From Providencia alcalifaciens (GTDB lineage Bacteria; Pseudomonadota; Gammaproteobacteria; Enterobacterales; Enterobacteriaceae), in NCBI RefSeq assembly GCF_915403165.1, contig NZ_OU659204.1:1240001-1304000 (forward strand): a DNA stretch of 64,000 nt, read 5' to 3'. The notes beneath the pieces are model-generated. The model worked only from the letters and a program-made list of their open reading frames with translations. It was not told where the DNA came from and ran no database searches. Positions 9,553 through 19,318 of the stretch are shown piece after piece. The translations under genes and the position numbers were made by a program. The first letter of the stretch is position 1. Each line of letters begins with the position of its first letter.

Positions 9553-10296
9553 CTACTGTTGAAACCATTTTTTATGGATAGCATCGTAGGTGCCATCGGC
9601 TTTAACTTCAGATAAGGCTTTGTTCATTTTATCCAGCAACTCTTTGTTGCCTTTACGAACAGCGATACCTAAACCAATACCAAAGTATTGTGGATCGGTC
9701 ACTTTGTCGCCCACTGCCGCTAAGTTTTCATTACCTTTCGCTTTTAACCACTCATCAGCAACGGCAGTGTCACCGAAGACCGCATTAATACGACCGTTTT
9801 GCAGATCTAAAATGGCAGATTGGTAGTTATCATAAGGGACAACAGTCATATCTTTATGTTGTTCCAGAATGTATTTTTGGTGTGTGGTACCGTTTTGTAC
9901 CCCGATTTTTTTACCTTTTAACTGATCAACGGCAGTAATCTTATCTTTTACTGCAATAAATTCAGCGGAGTTCGGATAGTAAGTTTCGGTGAAATCTACT
10001 TGTTGTTGACGCTCAGGGGTAATGTCAATACCTGCCATTAACGCTTCAAAGCGACGGAATTTCAGGCTTGGGATTAAGCTATCAAAAGATTGGTGTGTGA
10101 ATGTGCAGGTTGCATTCATTTTTTCACACATTGCATTTGCCAGATCCACGTCAAAACCTACGATTTGGTTGTTTTTATCAAACATTTCAAACGGAGCGTA
10201 AGTGGCTTCAGTTGCAAAACGGATGGTCTCTTTTTCCGCCGCCGCCGCAGATAGGGTTACAGCGCCTAATAATGTAGCTAATAATAATTTTTTCAT
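9553..10296 (-). CDS. artI: Periplasmic arginine-binding protein
   Basis: Solute-binding protein of SBP family 3 that delivers arginine to ArtQM. It has 247 residues with a signal peptide MKKLLLATLLGAVTLSAAAA, probably cut after the AAA run before EKETIRFAT. The ATEATYAPFEMFDKNN ligand-pocket opening, the GFDVDLANAMC block and VGVQNGTTHQKY-like region are present. E. coli has two paralogues, ArtI and ArtJ; only one is encoded here, and it occupies the artI position inside the operon. Confidence 0.94.
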   Translation of the reverse strand: MKKLLLATLLGAVTLSAAAAEKETIRFATEATYAPFEMFDKNNQIVGFDVDLANAMCEKMNATCTFTHQSFDSLIPSLKFRRFEALMAGIDITPERQQQVDFTETYYPNSAEFIAVKDKITAVDQLKGKKIGVQNGTTHQKYILEQHKDMTVVPYDNYQSAILDLQNGRINAVFGDTAVADEWLKAKGNENLAAVGDKVTDPQYFGIGLGIAVRKGNKELLDKMNKALSEVKADGTYDAIHKKWFQQ

Positions 10297-10332
10297 TGCT
10301 TAATCCTATATCTATTAGTGGGACAGAATCTA

Positions 10333-11061
10333 TTAATGGGATAGATAGTTCGCAAATGCTTCGGTTTGAGGTGCAGCGAAGTGGCTAGCATCTCCTTGCT
10401 CTACAATATGACCGTTTTCCATATAGACCACACGGCTGGCGGTTTTACGGGCAATTTCAACTTCATGGGTCACGATAACTTGGGTGATCCCTGTTGCTGA
10501 AAGTTCACGAATAATGTCCACCACTTGCGCTGTAATTTCAGGGTCAAGTGCGGCTGTTGGCTCATCAAATAACAGAATTTGTGGTTCCATCATCAAAGCG
10601 CGTGCAATCGCGACACGTTGTTGTTGGCCGCCGGATAAATGCAGGGGATAGCGGTCAGCAAATTGCGATAAACGTAAACGCTCTAATAGCTTAGCGGCTT
10701 TTTCTTGAGCTTGCTGTTTGGATTGTTTCAAAACGCGGCATGGCGCTTCAATCAGGTTATCCATCACACTTAAGTGAGGCCAGAGATTATATTGTTGGAA
10801 AACCATACCTACATTTTGGCGCAGATCGCGAATGGCTTTCGCATCTGGTGCTTTGGCAAAATCAAAAGTATGGTTGGCAACATTGAGTTGACCTGAACGT
10901 GGCATTTCTAGCAGGTTCAGTACGCGCAATAAGGAGCTTTTACCTGCGCCGCTTGGCCCGAGTAATACCATAGTTTCACCAGCAGAGCACTCTAAGTTGA
11001 TATCAAAGAGTGCCTGATGGTTACCGTAGAAACAGTTTATGTTTTTTAATTGAATGCTCAT
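10333..11061 (-). CDS. artP: Arginine ABC transporter ATPase ArtP
   Basis: Cytoplasmic ATPase of the arginine importer, 242 residues. Walker A is GPSGAGKSS, the signature is [15 protein letters not shown], Walker B is [13 protein letters not shown], and the switch histidine follows in VIVTHEVE. The ATG at 11061 gives [13 protein letters not shown] as in E. coli; an in-frame TTG nine bases upstream is less likely. First gene of artPIQM; two ARG-box-like palindromes lie 48-83 bp upstream. Confidence 0.96.
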   Translation of the reverse strand: MSIQLKNINCFYGNHQALFDINLECSAGETMVLLGPSGAGKSSLLRVLNLLEMPRSGQLNVANHTFDFAKAPDAKAIRDLRQNVGMVFQQYNLWPHLSVMDNLIEAPCRVLKQSKQQAQEKAAKLLERLRLSQFADRYPLHLSGGQQQRVAIARALMMEPQILLFDEPTAALDPEITAQVVDIIRELSATGITQVIVTHEVEIARKTASRVVYMENGHIVEQGDASHFAAPQTEAFANYLSH

Positions 11062-11108
11062 GCTTACCAATAATATCTAAATTAACTACCCGCGATATTA
11101 ATCCTGTA

Positions 11109-11144
11109 AGCATATTTATGCAATGTTTTATGCATAAAAATTTG
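11109..11144 (-). promoter_or_regulatory. Candidate ArgR operator (two ARG boxes) upstream of artP
   Basis: AGCATATTTATGCA (11109-11122) fits the ARG core TGNATWWWWATNCA at 13 of 14 positions, and TGCATAAAAATTTG (11131-11144) at 12 of 14. The two centres are 22 bp apart, close to the 21 bp of known ArgR operators. ArgR control of art genes is known in E. coli. The assignment here is by eye. Confidence 0.5.
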
Positions 11145-11160
11145 GTTTTTTACGCTAAAT

Positions 11161-12642
11161 TTATTCCGGCTTATTGGAGCTATCTTCCGCTATCGGCGCA
11201 GTCACAAGCTTTTTGTCCCGTTGAATAGCCAATTCACTAATACGCTTAGCCATGCCTTTAAAGATGAACAGATGAGCTGGCATCATCGCAAACCAATAGA
11301 GCAATCCGCTGAAACCCGCTGGATGCCACCATGCACGAACATCAATTGAGCGTAGGTTTCCACTATCATGGATGGTGAAAGTCAGTCGACCTAAACCTGG
11401 CGCTTTCATACCAAAAAGTAAGCTAAGTTGCTTATTCGGCTCCATATTAATAACTCGCCAACCGTCAACTTCATCACCGACTTGTAAGGTTTCACGATCA
11501 GGTCTGCCATATTTGACTTTATTCAACATCATATCGTCCATAATGGCGCGTGTTTTCCAAAGAATGTTGGCGTAAAAATAACCTTCTTTTCCACCAATTT
11601 GCTGTACGGTATGCCAGAGAGATTCTGTGGATGCGGTAGTGCTAAAAGTAAAACCGGCTTGTTTAGGGTAGTAGCCGTAACCCGGTCGCCAGCGTTTTTT
11701 CACCTCAGGATCGTAACCCCAATCTGAGTTATCAATGGCACTGGCTTCTTCCGCTAATGTGGTTCTGACTGCATCATCAAATGAAATCAGTGTTTGCGGA
11801 ATAAGCTCGCGAATGAGTTTATCGTCCGCAGGCAGGTCGTGTTGTAAGCCTTGGATCAATTCTTTGGCAATAGTTGGCGGTACTGAAGTTATCAAGCTAA
11901 TAAAGTGCACGGAGATCATGCTGACAGGGATCGGAATTGGAATTAACAATCGACGCTTTCCAGAGACTTTAATAAAGCGCTTGAAGAGCTCTTGGTAGCT
12001 TATATATTCAGGGCCACCGGCATCTAACACTCGACTTTCTGTCACGGGAAGTTGGGCTAATTGCGTGAGGTAATACAGAATATTTTCAAGGGCAATCGGG
12101 GATGACTTTGAGCGTACCCAACGAGGCGGCGTCAAAATGGCGAGGTTATACACCATATCACGCATAATTTCGAAGGCTGCAGAGCCTGAACCAACGATAA
12201 TGGATGCGCGGATTTCAGTCACCGGAATACCACTTTCGCACAGAATTTCTCCTGTTAAGCGTCTGGCAATTAAATGCGGGGAATAAGTATGCCCATGTTG
12301 CAGTGCGCTGAGGTAAATCACCTGCTTGACGTTGGAGCCTTGCAGCGCATTTTGTACATTGCGCGCCGCTTCACGTTCACGTTCAATAAGATTGGCTTGA
12401 TCCGCCATGCTATGAACGAGAAAGTAAACAATATCCACCTCGTCCATAATATTTTTCAGGGTTTCAGGCTGGTGTAAATCTACATAGATACAGCGAGTAT
12501 CTGACCAACCTTGGGATAGCATCCAATCTACACGTCGGGCGGCAGCAGTGACTTCATGACCTTCTTCCAACAATTTAGGAATTAAATTTTGCCCAATATA
12601 GCCACTGGCACCTAGTACTAAAACTCGTTGTTTACCCGTCAT
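11161..12642 (-). CDS. ybjT: SDR-family oxidoreductase with DUF2867 domain (YbjT)
   Basis: Function not established. The 493 residues comprise an N-terminal NAD(P)-binding Rossmann domain (VLGASGYIGQNLIPKLLEEGH, glycine-rich GASGYIG near residue 11), with the S..Y..K-type centre not clear. A C-terminal DUF2867 domain of about 150 residues contains the WWHPAGFSGLLYW segment and hydrophobic tail typical of YbjT. It lies 99 bp upstream of the artP start, transcribed in the same direction. Its own ATG is followed closely by lysO upstream, with a 51-bp gap. Confidence 0.87.
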   Translation of the reverse strand: MTGKQRVLVLGASGYIGQNLIPKLLEEGHEVTAAARRVDWMLSQGWSDTRCIYVDLHQPETLKNIMDEVDIVYFLVHSMADQANLIEREREAARNVQNALQGSNVKQVIYLSALQHGHTYSPHLIARRLTGEILCESGIPVTEIRASIIVGSGSAAFEIMRDMVYNLAILTPPRWVRSKSSPIALENILYYLTQLAQLPVTESRVLDAGGPEYISYQELFKRFIKVSGKRRLLIPIPIPVSMISVHFISLITSVPPTIAKELIQGLQHDLPADDKLIRELIPQTLISFDDAVRTTLAEEASAIDNSDWGYDPEVKKRWRPGYGYYPKQAGFTFSTTASTESLWHTVQQIGGKEGYFYANILWKTRAIMDDMMLNKVKYGRPDRETLQVGDEVDGWRVINMEPNKQLSLLFGMKAPGLGRLTFTIHDSGNLRSIDVRAWWHPAGFSGLLYWFAMMPAHLFIFKGMAKRISELAIQRDKKLVTAPIAEDSSNKPE

Positions 12643-12693
12643 GTTAATTTCCTGTGATACCTAAATTAACGGCTATTGTGACTGAAATTCTAC

Positions 12694-13593
12694 TTATGTA
12701 AAGAAGGCCATAAGGATTGGCGTAATTAGACTTAAAACGAAGCCGTGAACGATAGCGGCAGGGACAATCGACACGCCACCACTACGCTGCAATACAGGCA
12801 AAGTAAAGTCCATAGATGTAGAGCCACAAATTCCCAACGCAGTAGAGCGATAGCGGTTAATGATTAACGGAATCAACATGATGGCAGTCAATTCCCGCAA
12901 TAGGTCATTAAAAAATGCGGCGCTGCCCATCACGGGGCCATAGGCATCGGTAATTAATATACCGGTGAGTGAATACCAACCGAATCCAGAGGCGATAGCT
13001 AATCCCATTTTGAGAGGAAGTCCAAGGAAAAAAGCCGCGGCTGCACCACCGATAAGGGCGCTAACTCCCATCACTAAGGCAATAGTGGTTCCTCGGCGGT
13101 TAATTAAAATCTGCCGAATATGCATTCCACTATTACGCAGCTGTACCCCAACCAGTAACAGCAACAACATTAGTGCCACTTGGCTGCCTTTATCTGCGTA
13201 ATGTAAGAATTTAAACCCGGTTAATCCCACCAAAAAGCCAACGAGTAAAACACCACACAGTTGTAAGGATTCAAATACCATTTTGATACGTGAAGGGGGT
13301 TTTTCTTGCTTGTGCTGTGGGACTTTCCATGGGTCGAGCTTATCCAGAAGAATTAAAGAAAGCACATTGAAGCCAAAAATGCAGGCAAAGAAGGTCAGGG
13401 CATAAATTAAGATGGACACTAAATGTGCGCTGAGGTTTTCAAGCAAAGCAAGGGTAATACCCATTAAAAATAAAATGACGTACACCATCGAATTTAAAGA
13501 CTGATGAACTCGATGGAGAACATTTTTATTTTTTATAGGTATCAAGTAACCCAGAAACAGAGGTAAAAGAATAATCAGCAAGCCAGAATACAT
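12694..13593 (-). CDS. lysO: Lysine exporter LysO
   Basis: Inner-membrane L-lysine exporter (formerly YbjE), 299 residues with about eight helices. The sequence GLLIILLPLFLGYLIPIKNK at the start and STSMDFTLPVLQRSGG near the end match the E. coli protein closely, including the acidic and FNDLLREL membrane motif. In E. coli it is under ArgP control; no site was identified here. Confidence 0.93.
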   Translation of the reverse strand: MYSGLLIILLPLFLGYLIPIKNKNVLHRVHQSLNSMVYVILFLMGITLALLENLSAHLVSILIYALTFFACIFGFNVLSLILLDKLDPWKVPQHKQEKPPSRIKMVFESLQLCGVLLVGFLVGLTGFKFLHYADKGSQVALMLLLLLVGVQLRNSGMHIRQILINRRGTTIALVMGVSALIGGAAAAFFLGLPLKMGLAIASGFGWYSLTGILITDAYGPVMGSAAFFNDLLRELTAIMLIPLIINRYRSTALGICGSTSMDFTLPVLQRSGGVSIVPAAIVHGFVLSLITPILMAFFT

Positions 13594-14026
13594 GTTAGTG
13601 CCCTTTTATTTTATTTCATTTTGTTTTACTGCATTAACTACACTAATTTATGCCAATATAAACTTATGCCAATATAAACAACAGATTATATTTAAACATT
13701 CATGAACATTGCTATCGAAACATGAATAAATTTAGCCTGTGATGCTAAATATCACGCAGGTGATAAATATTTTTCAATGGCTGATTAACTAAAAATAGGA
13801 GAAAAATGCTGGAAAATAAAGCATAAACATCCTATATCACCAAATAAATAAGCTCAATACAGGAACATGTATCGTAACGTGTTTTTTTTGTACTATGTTG
13901 ACTCGTATAGTAATTAATCGGCTTAATGAGTAAGCTTTTATTTGCGATAGTTCAGGTTGTTTCACGGATCCTTGAGCGGTCAAGATGTTACAATCAAACT
14001 CAGTTTTCGATAGCAAGGAGAGAGAT
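13594..14026. other. Divergent intergenic region lysO / ybjD
   Basis: 433 bp without a credible gene. It holds the divergent promoters for lysO and ybjD. A 17-bp palindrome GTGAT-N7-ATCAC lies at 13739-13755 with a further GTGAT at 13759. A looser pair ATTCATG ... CATGAAT lies at about 13699-13728. E. coli has hcp, hcr, poxB, ltaE and aqpZ in this neighbourhood; none is present here. Confidence 0.5.
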
Positions 14027-15691
14027 ATGTATCTGGAACGTGTGGAAATATACGGATTTAGAGGGATCAACCGACTTTCTTTAGAACTCAATAATAATAC
14101 CGTTCTCATCGGGGAAAACTCATGGGGTAAATCAAGTTTACTCGATGCCTTAGATATTTTGCTCTCTCCCGAACATCGCGAATACCAATTCACTGCGAAT
14201 GATTTTCACCATCCTACTGGGGATGATGAAACGCGTTTTCGTACTTTGCAGATTGTCTTAAAGTTCTGCGAGAGTCGTCCTGGACGCCATCAATCTTATC
14301 GTTTCCAAAATCTTGCTTCTGTTTGGGTTGATAATGGGGATGATCTAAAACATATTCTATTGCGAGTGAGTGCGGAGTTAAAAGACGATAACAGCGTTGC
14401 GGTAGATAAATGCTTCTTAAATTCTGGGGGAAATAAATTGTCCCTAGATAATGTCGGTAAGTATATTAAAGAAATTGTCCGTTTATATCCTGTGATCCGC
14501 TTACGAGATGCGCGTTTCTTGAGTAGCATTAACCCCGAAACGATTGTCAGCGGAAGCAACAATTTCCGTGAAAACTTTAATCATCAGATTAAAGAATTGA
14601 CAATGGCGCTGGTGAATAATCCTGAACGCTTAAGTGATAATGACCTTGAAGATGGGGTGGACGCGATGCAGCAATTGCTGAGCCACTACTTTTCAGGGAA
14701 AAGTGGTCATATGGTGAAAGCGGATAATCCAATGATTAGTATAGAGCCTCGTAAGCGAGGTTGGCAGGCATTGGATAATATTAACCGGTTAATTGCGAAG
14801 CCGAATCAACGTAATATTCGCCTGATTATCCTAGGGATGTTTTCGTCATTACTGCAATCTAAAGGGAATATAGAGCTGGATAAACATGCTCGCCCAATTA
14901 TTATTGTGGAAGATCCTGAAACACGGCTACATCCTATTATGTTATCTATTGCGTGGGGGCTGTTTAGTTTGTTCTCCTTACAGCGGATCACCACAACCAA
15001 TTCTGGCGACTTACTTTCCCAAGCGCCAATTGACAGCTTATGCCGCCTCGTTCGTGATACTAATAAAGTGTCTACATATCGTTTGAACCCGCAGGATTTA
15101 AGTGCCGAAGAGTTACGTAAAATATCTTTCCATATTCGTTTTAATAGACCTTCCGCATTATTTGCTCGTTGTTGGCTACTGGTTGAAGGTGAAACGGAAA
15201 TTTGGCTAATGAGCGAATTTGCGAGGCAATGTAATTATTTCTTCGAAACAGAAGGTATTAAGGTGATTGCTTTTGCACAAAGTGGCTTAAAACCGTTATT
15301 AAAATTTGCCAATAAAATGGGCATTGAATGGCATGTATTAACTGATGGGGATGAAGCGGGGCGAAAATATGCTGCAACGGCGACGCATTACGCTAACAAA
15401 ATTAATTCGCCAGATAGAGACCGGTTAACAATGTTACCTGCACCGGATATGGAACATTTTCTGTATCGCGAAGGGTTTCAAGGTTTGTACCATGAAATTG
15501 CAGAAATTCCTGAAAATGCCCGAGTATCAACTCGCCGTGTGATTTTAAAAGCGATTGCACGGACATCAAAACCAGATTTAGCACTAGCGACCGTAAACCG
15601 TGCCGCTGAATTAGGTCCTGAAGCCGTACCATTGGCTCTGAGAAATATGTTCTCAAGAGTCGCATGGTTGGCGCGCGGTAAGGCGTATTAA
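14027..15691 (+). CDS. ybjD: OLD-family ATP-dependent endonuclease-like protein YbjD
   Basis: 554 residues with an N-terminal SMC/RecF-like ATPase domain and a C-terminal TOPRIM domain, the arrangement of OLD-family nucleases. Walker A is IGENSWGKSSL near residue 29, a Walker B-like stretch is IIIVEDPETRLHP near 295, and the TOPRIM part shows LLVEGETE (near 386) and LTDGDEAGRKYA (near 446). The role of the chromosomal YbjD in enterobacteria is not known. The ATG at 14027 with AAGGAGAGAG upstream gives MYLERVEIYGFRGINRL, colinear with E. coli; a longer reading to 13985 is rejected. Confidence 0.92.
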   Translation: MYLERVEIYGFRGINRLSLELNNNTVLIGENSWGKSSLLDALDILLSPEHREYQFTANDFHHPTGDDETRFRTLQIVLKFCESRPGRHQSYRFQNLASVWVDNGDDLKHILLRVSAELKDDNSVAVDKCFLNSGGNKLSLDNVGKYIKEIVRLYPVIRLRDARFLSSINPETIVSGSNNFRENFNHQIKELTMALVNNPERLSDNDLEDGVDAMQQLLSHYFSGKSGHMVKADNPMISIEPRKRGWQALDNINRLIAKPNQRNIRLIILGMFSSLLQSKGNIELDKHARPIIIVEDPETRLHPIMLSIAWGLFSLFSLQRITTTNSGDLLSQAPIDSLCRLVRDTNKVSTYRLNPQDLSAEELRKISFHIRFNRPSALFARCWLLVEGETEIWLMSEFARQCNYFFETEGIKVIAFAQSGLKPLLKFANKMGIEWHVLTDGDEAGRKYAATATHYANKINSPDRDRLTMLPAPDMEHFLYREGFQGLYHEIAEIPENARVSTRRVILKAIARTSKPDLALATVNRAAELGPEAVPLALRNMFSRVAWLARGKAY

Positions 15692-15799
15692 TATAAATTG
15701 CAGTTAATCTTAAATCTGTTTAGTGAAGTGTGATAATTATTCAGCTATCTTATTTTCAATAGAGGGAAGGCCCTCCGATTGAAAATAGGAATAGAGTTA

Positions 15800-16909
15800 A
15801 TGAAGGCAGTCCCAAGAAAAAAATGGATTTATGGCATACTTGTTCTACTCGCGGCGCTGGTGACCTCATGGTTTTTTCTTGGTAACCAGCAGCCAGAGAG
15901 CTACCAAACTGTTGATGTGACTCGTGGTGACCTCGATAAGCGGGTTATGGCGACGGGTAAATTAGATGCTGTACGTAAAGTGGATGTCGGGGCGCAGGTT
16001 AGCGGTCAACTGCAAACACTGTATGTCAAAGAAGGTGATACCGTTAAAAAAGGCGATCTGCTAGCTGTTATTGATCCGCAAAAAGCGCAAAACGAAGTCA
16101 CTGAATCCCAAGAAACTATCCATGAATTAGAATCCAACTTGGCATTGGCTCAGGCTGAATTAAAGCTTGCGCAAGTGACTTACCAACGCTATTTAAGCTT
16201 ATCTAAAGTGCAAGCAGTGGCTCAGCAAGAGCTGGATAAAACCAGAACTGATGTGGAAGTGAATAAAGCGAAAGTGGCCACGTATCAGTCGCAAATTAAA
16301 CGTAATCGCGCCTCTTTAGATACCGCAAAAACCAATCTGAAATACACCCAAATTACTGCGCCGATGGATGGTATTGTAACGTTTATCAAGACATTACAAG
16401 GGCAAACGGTGATTGCCGCCCAAGAAGCGCCAACGATTTTGACATTAGCTGATTTGGATACGATGCTGGTCAAAGCTGAAGTTTCTGAAGCGGATGTTAT
16501 CTACCTTGAGCCTGGTCAAAGTGCGTCTTTTACCGTGTTAGGCGCACCGGATAAAAAATTTGCAGGAAAGCTAAAAGATATCCTACCAACGCCTGAAAAA
16601 ATCAATGATGCGATTTTCTACTATGCACGTTTTGAAGTGCCAAACCCTCAACATCTTTTAAAACTACAAATGACCGCGCAAGTGGTGATTGAGCTTGAGT
16701 CCCATAAAAATGTGCTGCTCCTTCCATTATTGGCGTTAGGAAATGAAGTCACTCCACAAGTCTATGAAGTGGAAGTTTTGAATGACGGAATACCGCAAAA
16801 GAGAAACATTGAAATTGGCAGCCGCAATGATGTCTCTGTGGAAGTGATTAAAGGTTTGCAAGAAGGGGATAAGGTCATCGTCGGTCGCAGCAGCGATACG
16901 GAATTGTAA
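15800..16909 (+). CDS. macA: Macrolide efflux periplasmic adaptor MacA
   Basis: Membrane fusion protein joining MacB to TolC. It has 369 residues, one N-terminal membrane helix (WIYGILVLLAALVTSWFFL), then biotinyl-lipoyl halves (KVDVGAQVSGQLQTL and TAPMDGIVTFIKTLQGQTV), a coiled-coil hairpin of about 80 residues and a beta-barrel. The ATG at 15800 with AGGA upstream is chosen over a TTG at 15779. Its stop overlaps the macB start by one base. Confidence 0.95.
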   Translation: MKAVPRKKWIYGILVLLAALVTSWFFLGNQQPESYQTVDVTRGDLDKRVMATGKLDAVRKVDVGAQVSGQLQTLYVKEGDTVKKGDLLAVIDPQKAQNEVTESQETIHELESNLALAQAELKLAQVTYQRYLSLSKVQAVAQQELDKTRTDVEVNKAKVATYQSQIKRNRASLDTAKTNLKYTQITAPMDGIVTFIKTLQGQTVIAAQEAPTILTLADLDTMLVKAEVSEADVIYLEPGQSASFTVLGAPDKKFAGKLKDILPTPEKINDAIFYYARFEVPNPQHLLKLQMTAQVVIELESHKNVLLLPLLALGNEVTPQVYEVEVLNDGIPQKRNIEIGSRNDVSVEVIKGLQEGDKVIVGRSSDTEL

Positions 16910-18855
16910 TGATGACGACTTTACTTGAGCTGCATAACATTACGCGGCGCTATCCTGCGGGTGAACAGGAGATCACGGTACTCAAAGATGTCTCGCTGAA
17001 AATAAATGCCGGTGAAATGGTGGCGATTATTGGAGCGTCAGGGTCGGGAAAATCGACGTTGATGAATATTTTGGGATGCTTGGATAAACCTTCATCAGGG
17101 GAGTATTTCGTTGCAGGGCAAAATATTGCGACATTGGATAATGACCAATTGGCACAATTACGACGTGAACATTTTGGCTTTATTTTCCAGCGTTACCATT
17201 TACTGAGCCATTTGAGTGCTGAGCAAAATGTCGAGATCCCCGCTATTTATGCCGGAGTAGGCAAGTCTCAGCGACAGGAACGAGCAGAACAATTACTTCA
17301 GCGTTTAGGCTTAGGTGAACGAGTCAATTATCGCCCAAGCCAATTATCGGGTGGACAGCAACAAAGGGTCAGTATTGCTCGCGCTCTGATGAATGGCGGA
17401 CAGGTTATTTTGGCAGATGAGCCGACAGGGGCGCTAGATAGCCATTCGGGGGAAGAGGTCATGAAGATCTTAAAAGATCTTTGCGCCCAAGGGCATACGG
17501 TGATCATCGTTACCCATGACCCAAAAGTCGCGCAACAAGCGGAGCGGATCGTTGAAATCAAAGATGGTGAAATCATCAATGATTCTGGTGTGTTAGCGAC
17601 GAAGAATGTTGAGTTTCCTGCAAAAGTTGCGATGAAGAAAGGTCCATTAGGACAATGGATTAGCCGATTCAGTGAAGCCTTATTAATGGCGTGGCGTGCG
17701 ATGGTAGTGAATAAAATGCGCACCTTGCTGACCATGCTGGGAATTGTCATTGGGATTGCCTCAGTGGTATCCATCATGGTGATTGGCGATGCGGCCAAAG
17801 GGATGGTATTGAATGATATTAAGTCGATTGGCACCAATACGATTTCGGTATATCCCGGTAAGGATTTTGGCAGCGATGACCCGGAAAATCGGCAAGCTTT
17901 AAAAGCCTCTGATATTTCTGCTATTGCTCAGCAGCCCTATGTTCAATCGGTGACGGGTTCCATTGATACTTCCGCTAGATTACGTAAAGGGAATTTAGAC
18001 GCGGTGGCTCGGGTCACTGGCGTGGGGATAGATTACTTCCAAGTTTTCGGAAATAAATTTGCAGAAGGTATGGGATTTACTCAGGACATGCTTACACGGC
18101 GTGCACCTGTGGTGGTGATTGACGGTAATACTAAACGACGTTTTTTCCCGAACAAACAGAATGTTGTGGGTGAGACATTGCTCATCGGAAATATGCCCGC
18201 CACAGTGATTGGCGTATTGGGGGAGCAAAAGTCAATTTTTGGTTCCAGCAAAAGCCTAGAAGTGTTTTTACCCGATACAACCATTAACAGTAAGCTGATT
18301 AACCGTTCTTACTATGACAGCATTGTGGTTAGAGTGAAGGATGGCATTGATGCGAAAGTCGCTGAGCAGCAACTGGTTCGTTTGCTCACATTACGTCACG
18401 GTAAGAAGGATATTTTTACCTATAATATTGATACGTTAGTCAAAACAGCGGAAAAGACCACCCAAACTATGCAGCTCTTTTTGACTTTAGTCGCTGTCAT
18501 TTCCCTTGTGGTTGGGGGAATTGGTGTGATGAATATTATGCTAGTGTCTGTCACGGAAAGAACCCGTGAAATCGGTATTCGTATGGCGGTTGGCGGTCGT
18601 ACGACGGATGTGATGCAGCAATTTCTGATTGAGGCGGTGTTAGTGTGTCTTATTGGGGGCTTAATGGGTATTGGCTTATCTTATGGGGTCAGTTTGATGG
18701 CTCAAATGGCGCTTCCGGGTTGGACATTTGCCTTTGATCCTATTGCACTTGTCAGCGCATTTGCGTGTTCAACAGCGATTGGGATTATTTTTGGTTTCCT
18801 GCCAGCAAGAAATGCGGCGAGATTAAATCCGATTGATGCATTAGCAAGAGAGTAA
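16909..18855 (+). CDS. macB: Macrolide efflux ABC transporter MacB
   Basis: Fused ATPase-permease that drives MacA-TolC efflux of macrolides, and of heat-stable enterotoxin in E. coli. The 648 residues start with the ATPase: Walker A GASGSGKST near residue 42, signature [15 protein letters not shown], Walker B VILADEPTGALDSH. They then have one helix near 285, a large periplasmic domain and three C-terminal helices with the FtsX-like GGIGVMNIMLVSVTERTREIG. Two ATGs in tandem (16909, 16912) are possible starts. A strong terminator follows. Confidence 0.96.
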   Translation: MMTTLLELHNITRRYPAGEQEITVLKDVSLKINAGEMVAIIGASGSGKSTLMNILGCLDKPSSGEYFVAGQNIATLDNDQLAQLRREHFGFIFQRYHLLSHLSAEQNVEIPAIYAGVGKSQRQERAEQLLQRLGLGERVNYRPSQLSGGQQQRVSIARALMNGGQVILADEPTGALDSHSGEEVMKILKDLCAQGHTVIIVTHDPKVAQQAERIVEIKDGEIINDSGVLATKNVEFPAKVAMKKGPLGQWISRFSEALLMAWRAMVVNKMRTLLTMLGIVIGIASVVSIMVIGDAAKGMVLNDIKSIGTNTISVYPGKDFGSDDPENRQALKASDISAIAQQPYVQSVTGSIDTSARLRKGNLDAVARVTGVGIDYFQVFGNKFAEGMGFTQDMLTRRAPVVVIDGNTKRRFFPNKQNVVGETLLIGNMPATVIGVLGEQKSIFGSSKSLEVFLPDTTINSKLINRSYYDSIVVRVKDGIDAKVAEQQLVRLLTLRHGKKDIFTYNIDTLVKTAEKTTQTMQLFLTLVAVISLVVGGIGVMNIMLVSVTERTREIGIRMAVGGRTTDVMQQFLIEAVLVCLIGGLMGIGLSYGVSLMAQMALPGWTFAFDPIALVSAFACSTAIGIIFGFLPARNAARLNPIDALARE

Positions 18856-18879
18856 TTTATCAATTAGTGATTATTTGAA

Positions 18880-18911
18880 AAGTTGTAGAGGAGATAGCTA
18901 CAACTTTTTTC
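18880..18911 (+). terminator. Rho-independent terminator of macAB
   Basis: AGTTGTAG (18881-18888) pairs with CTACAACT (18898-18905) around GAGGAGATAG-type loop, followed by TTTTTCT. It is 25 bp after the macB stop. Confidence 0.88.
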
Positions 18912-19318
18912 TCACAATATAAGTAATTTATTAAATAAAATAATCGGTGAATGGCTGTTTAGGTCGAATATTTTGTGAGATTAACTGAAATGAAAAGACA
19001 ATTTACTCCATATCGGTGTGTCTAAATTAGAATTATCTATGGGTAATCACTCATTTTATGAAATTTCTCTAATTAAATGTTGAGTTTTTAACCTATTAAT
19101 TTACAGCTTATTTCGTTTTCACCCCCTCCTATTTCTCCTCCTATTTAAATAACCGATAATAAAAAAGCTATCAAAAAGGTAAATTCTACTTGCGATTTGG
19201 TATCGATCATGGATATTATTCGTCTTGTAGAATAAATGAAACCTAGTTCCATTAAATGGAACTTTAGCAAAAAGCCAAAAAACCACAAGTAAAGACTCAT
19301 ACACAGCAGGCATAAAAA
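18912..19318. other. Intergenic region upstream of the permease cluster
   Basis: About 400 bp, AT-rich, with no credible gene. It should carry the promoter of the permease gene and any IclR-type operator, but no clear palindrome was found. The left edge of the accessory insertion relative to E. coli macB-cspD order falls here. Confidence 0.45.
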
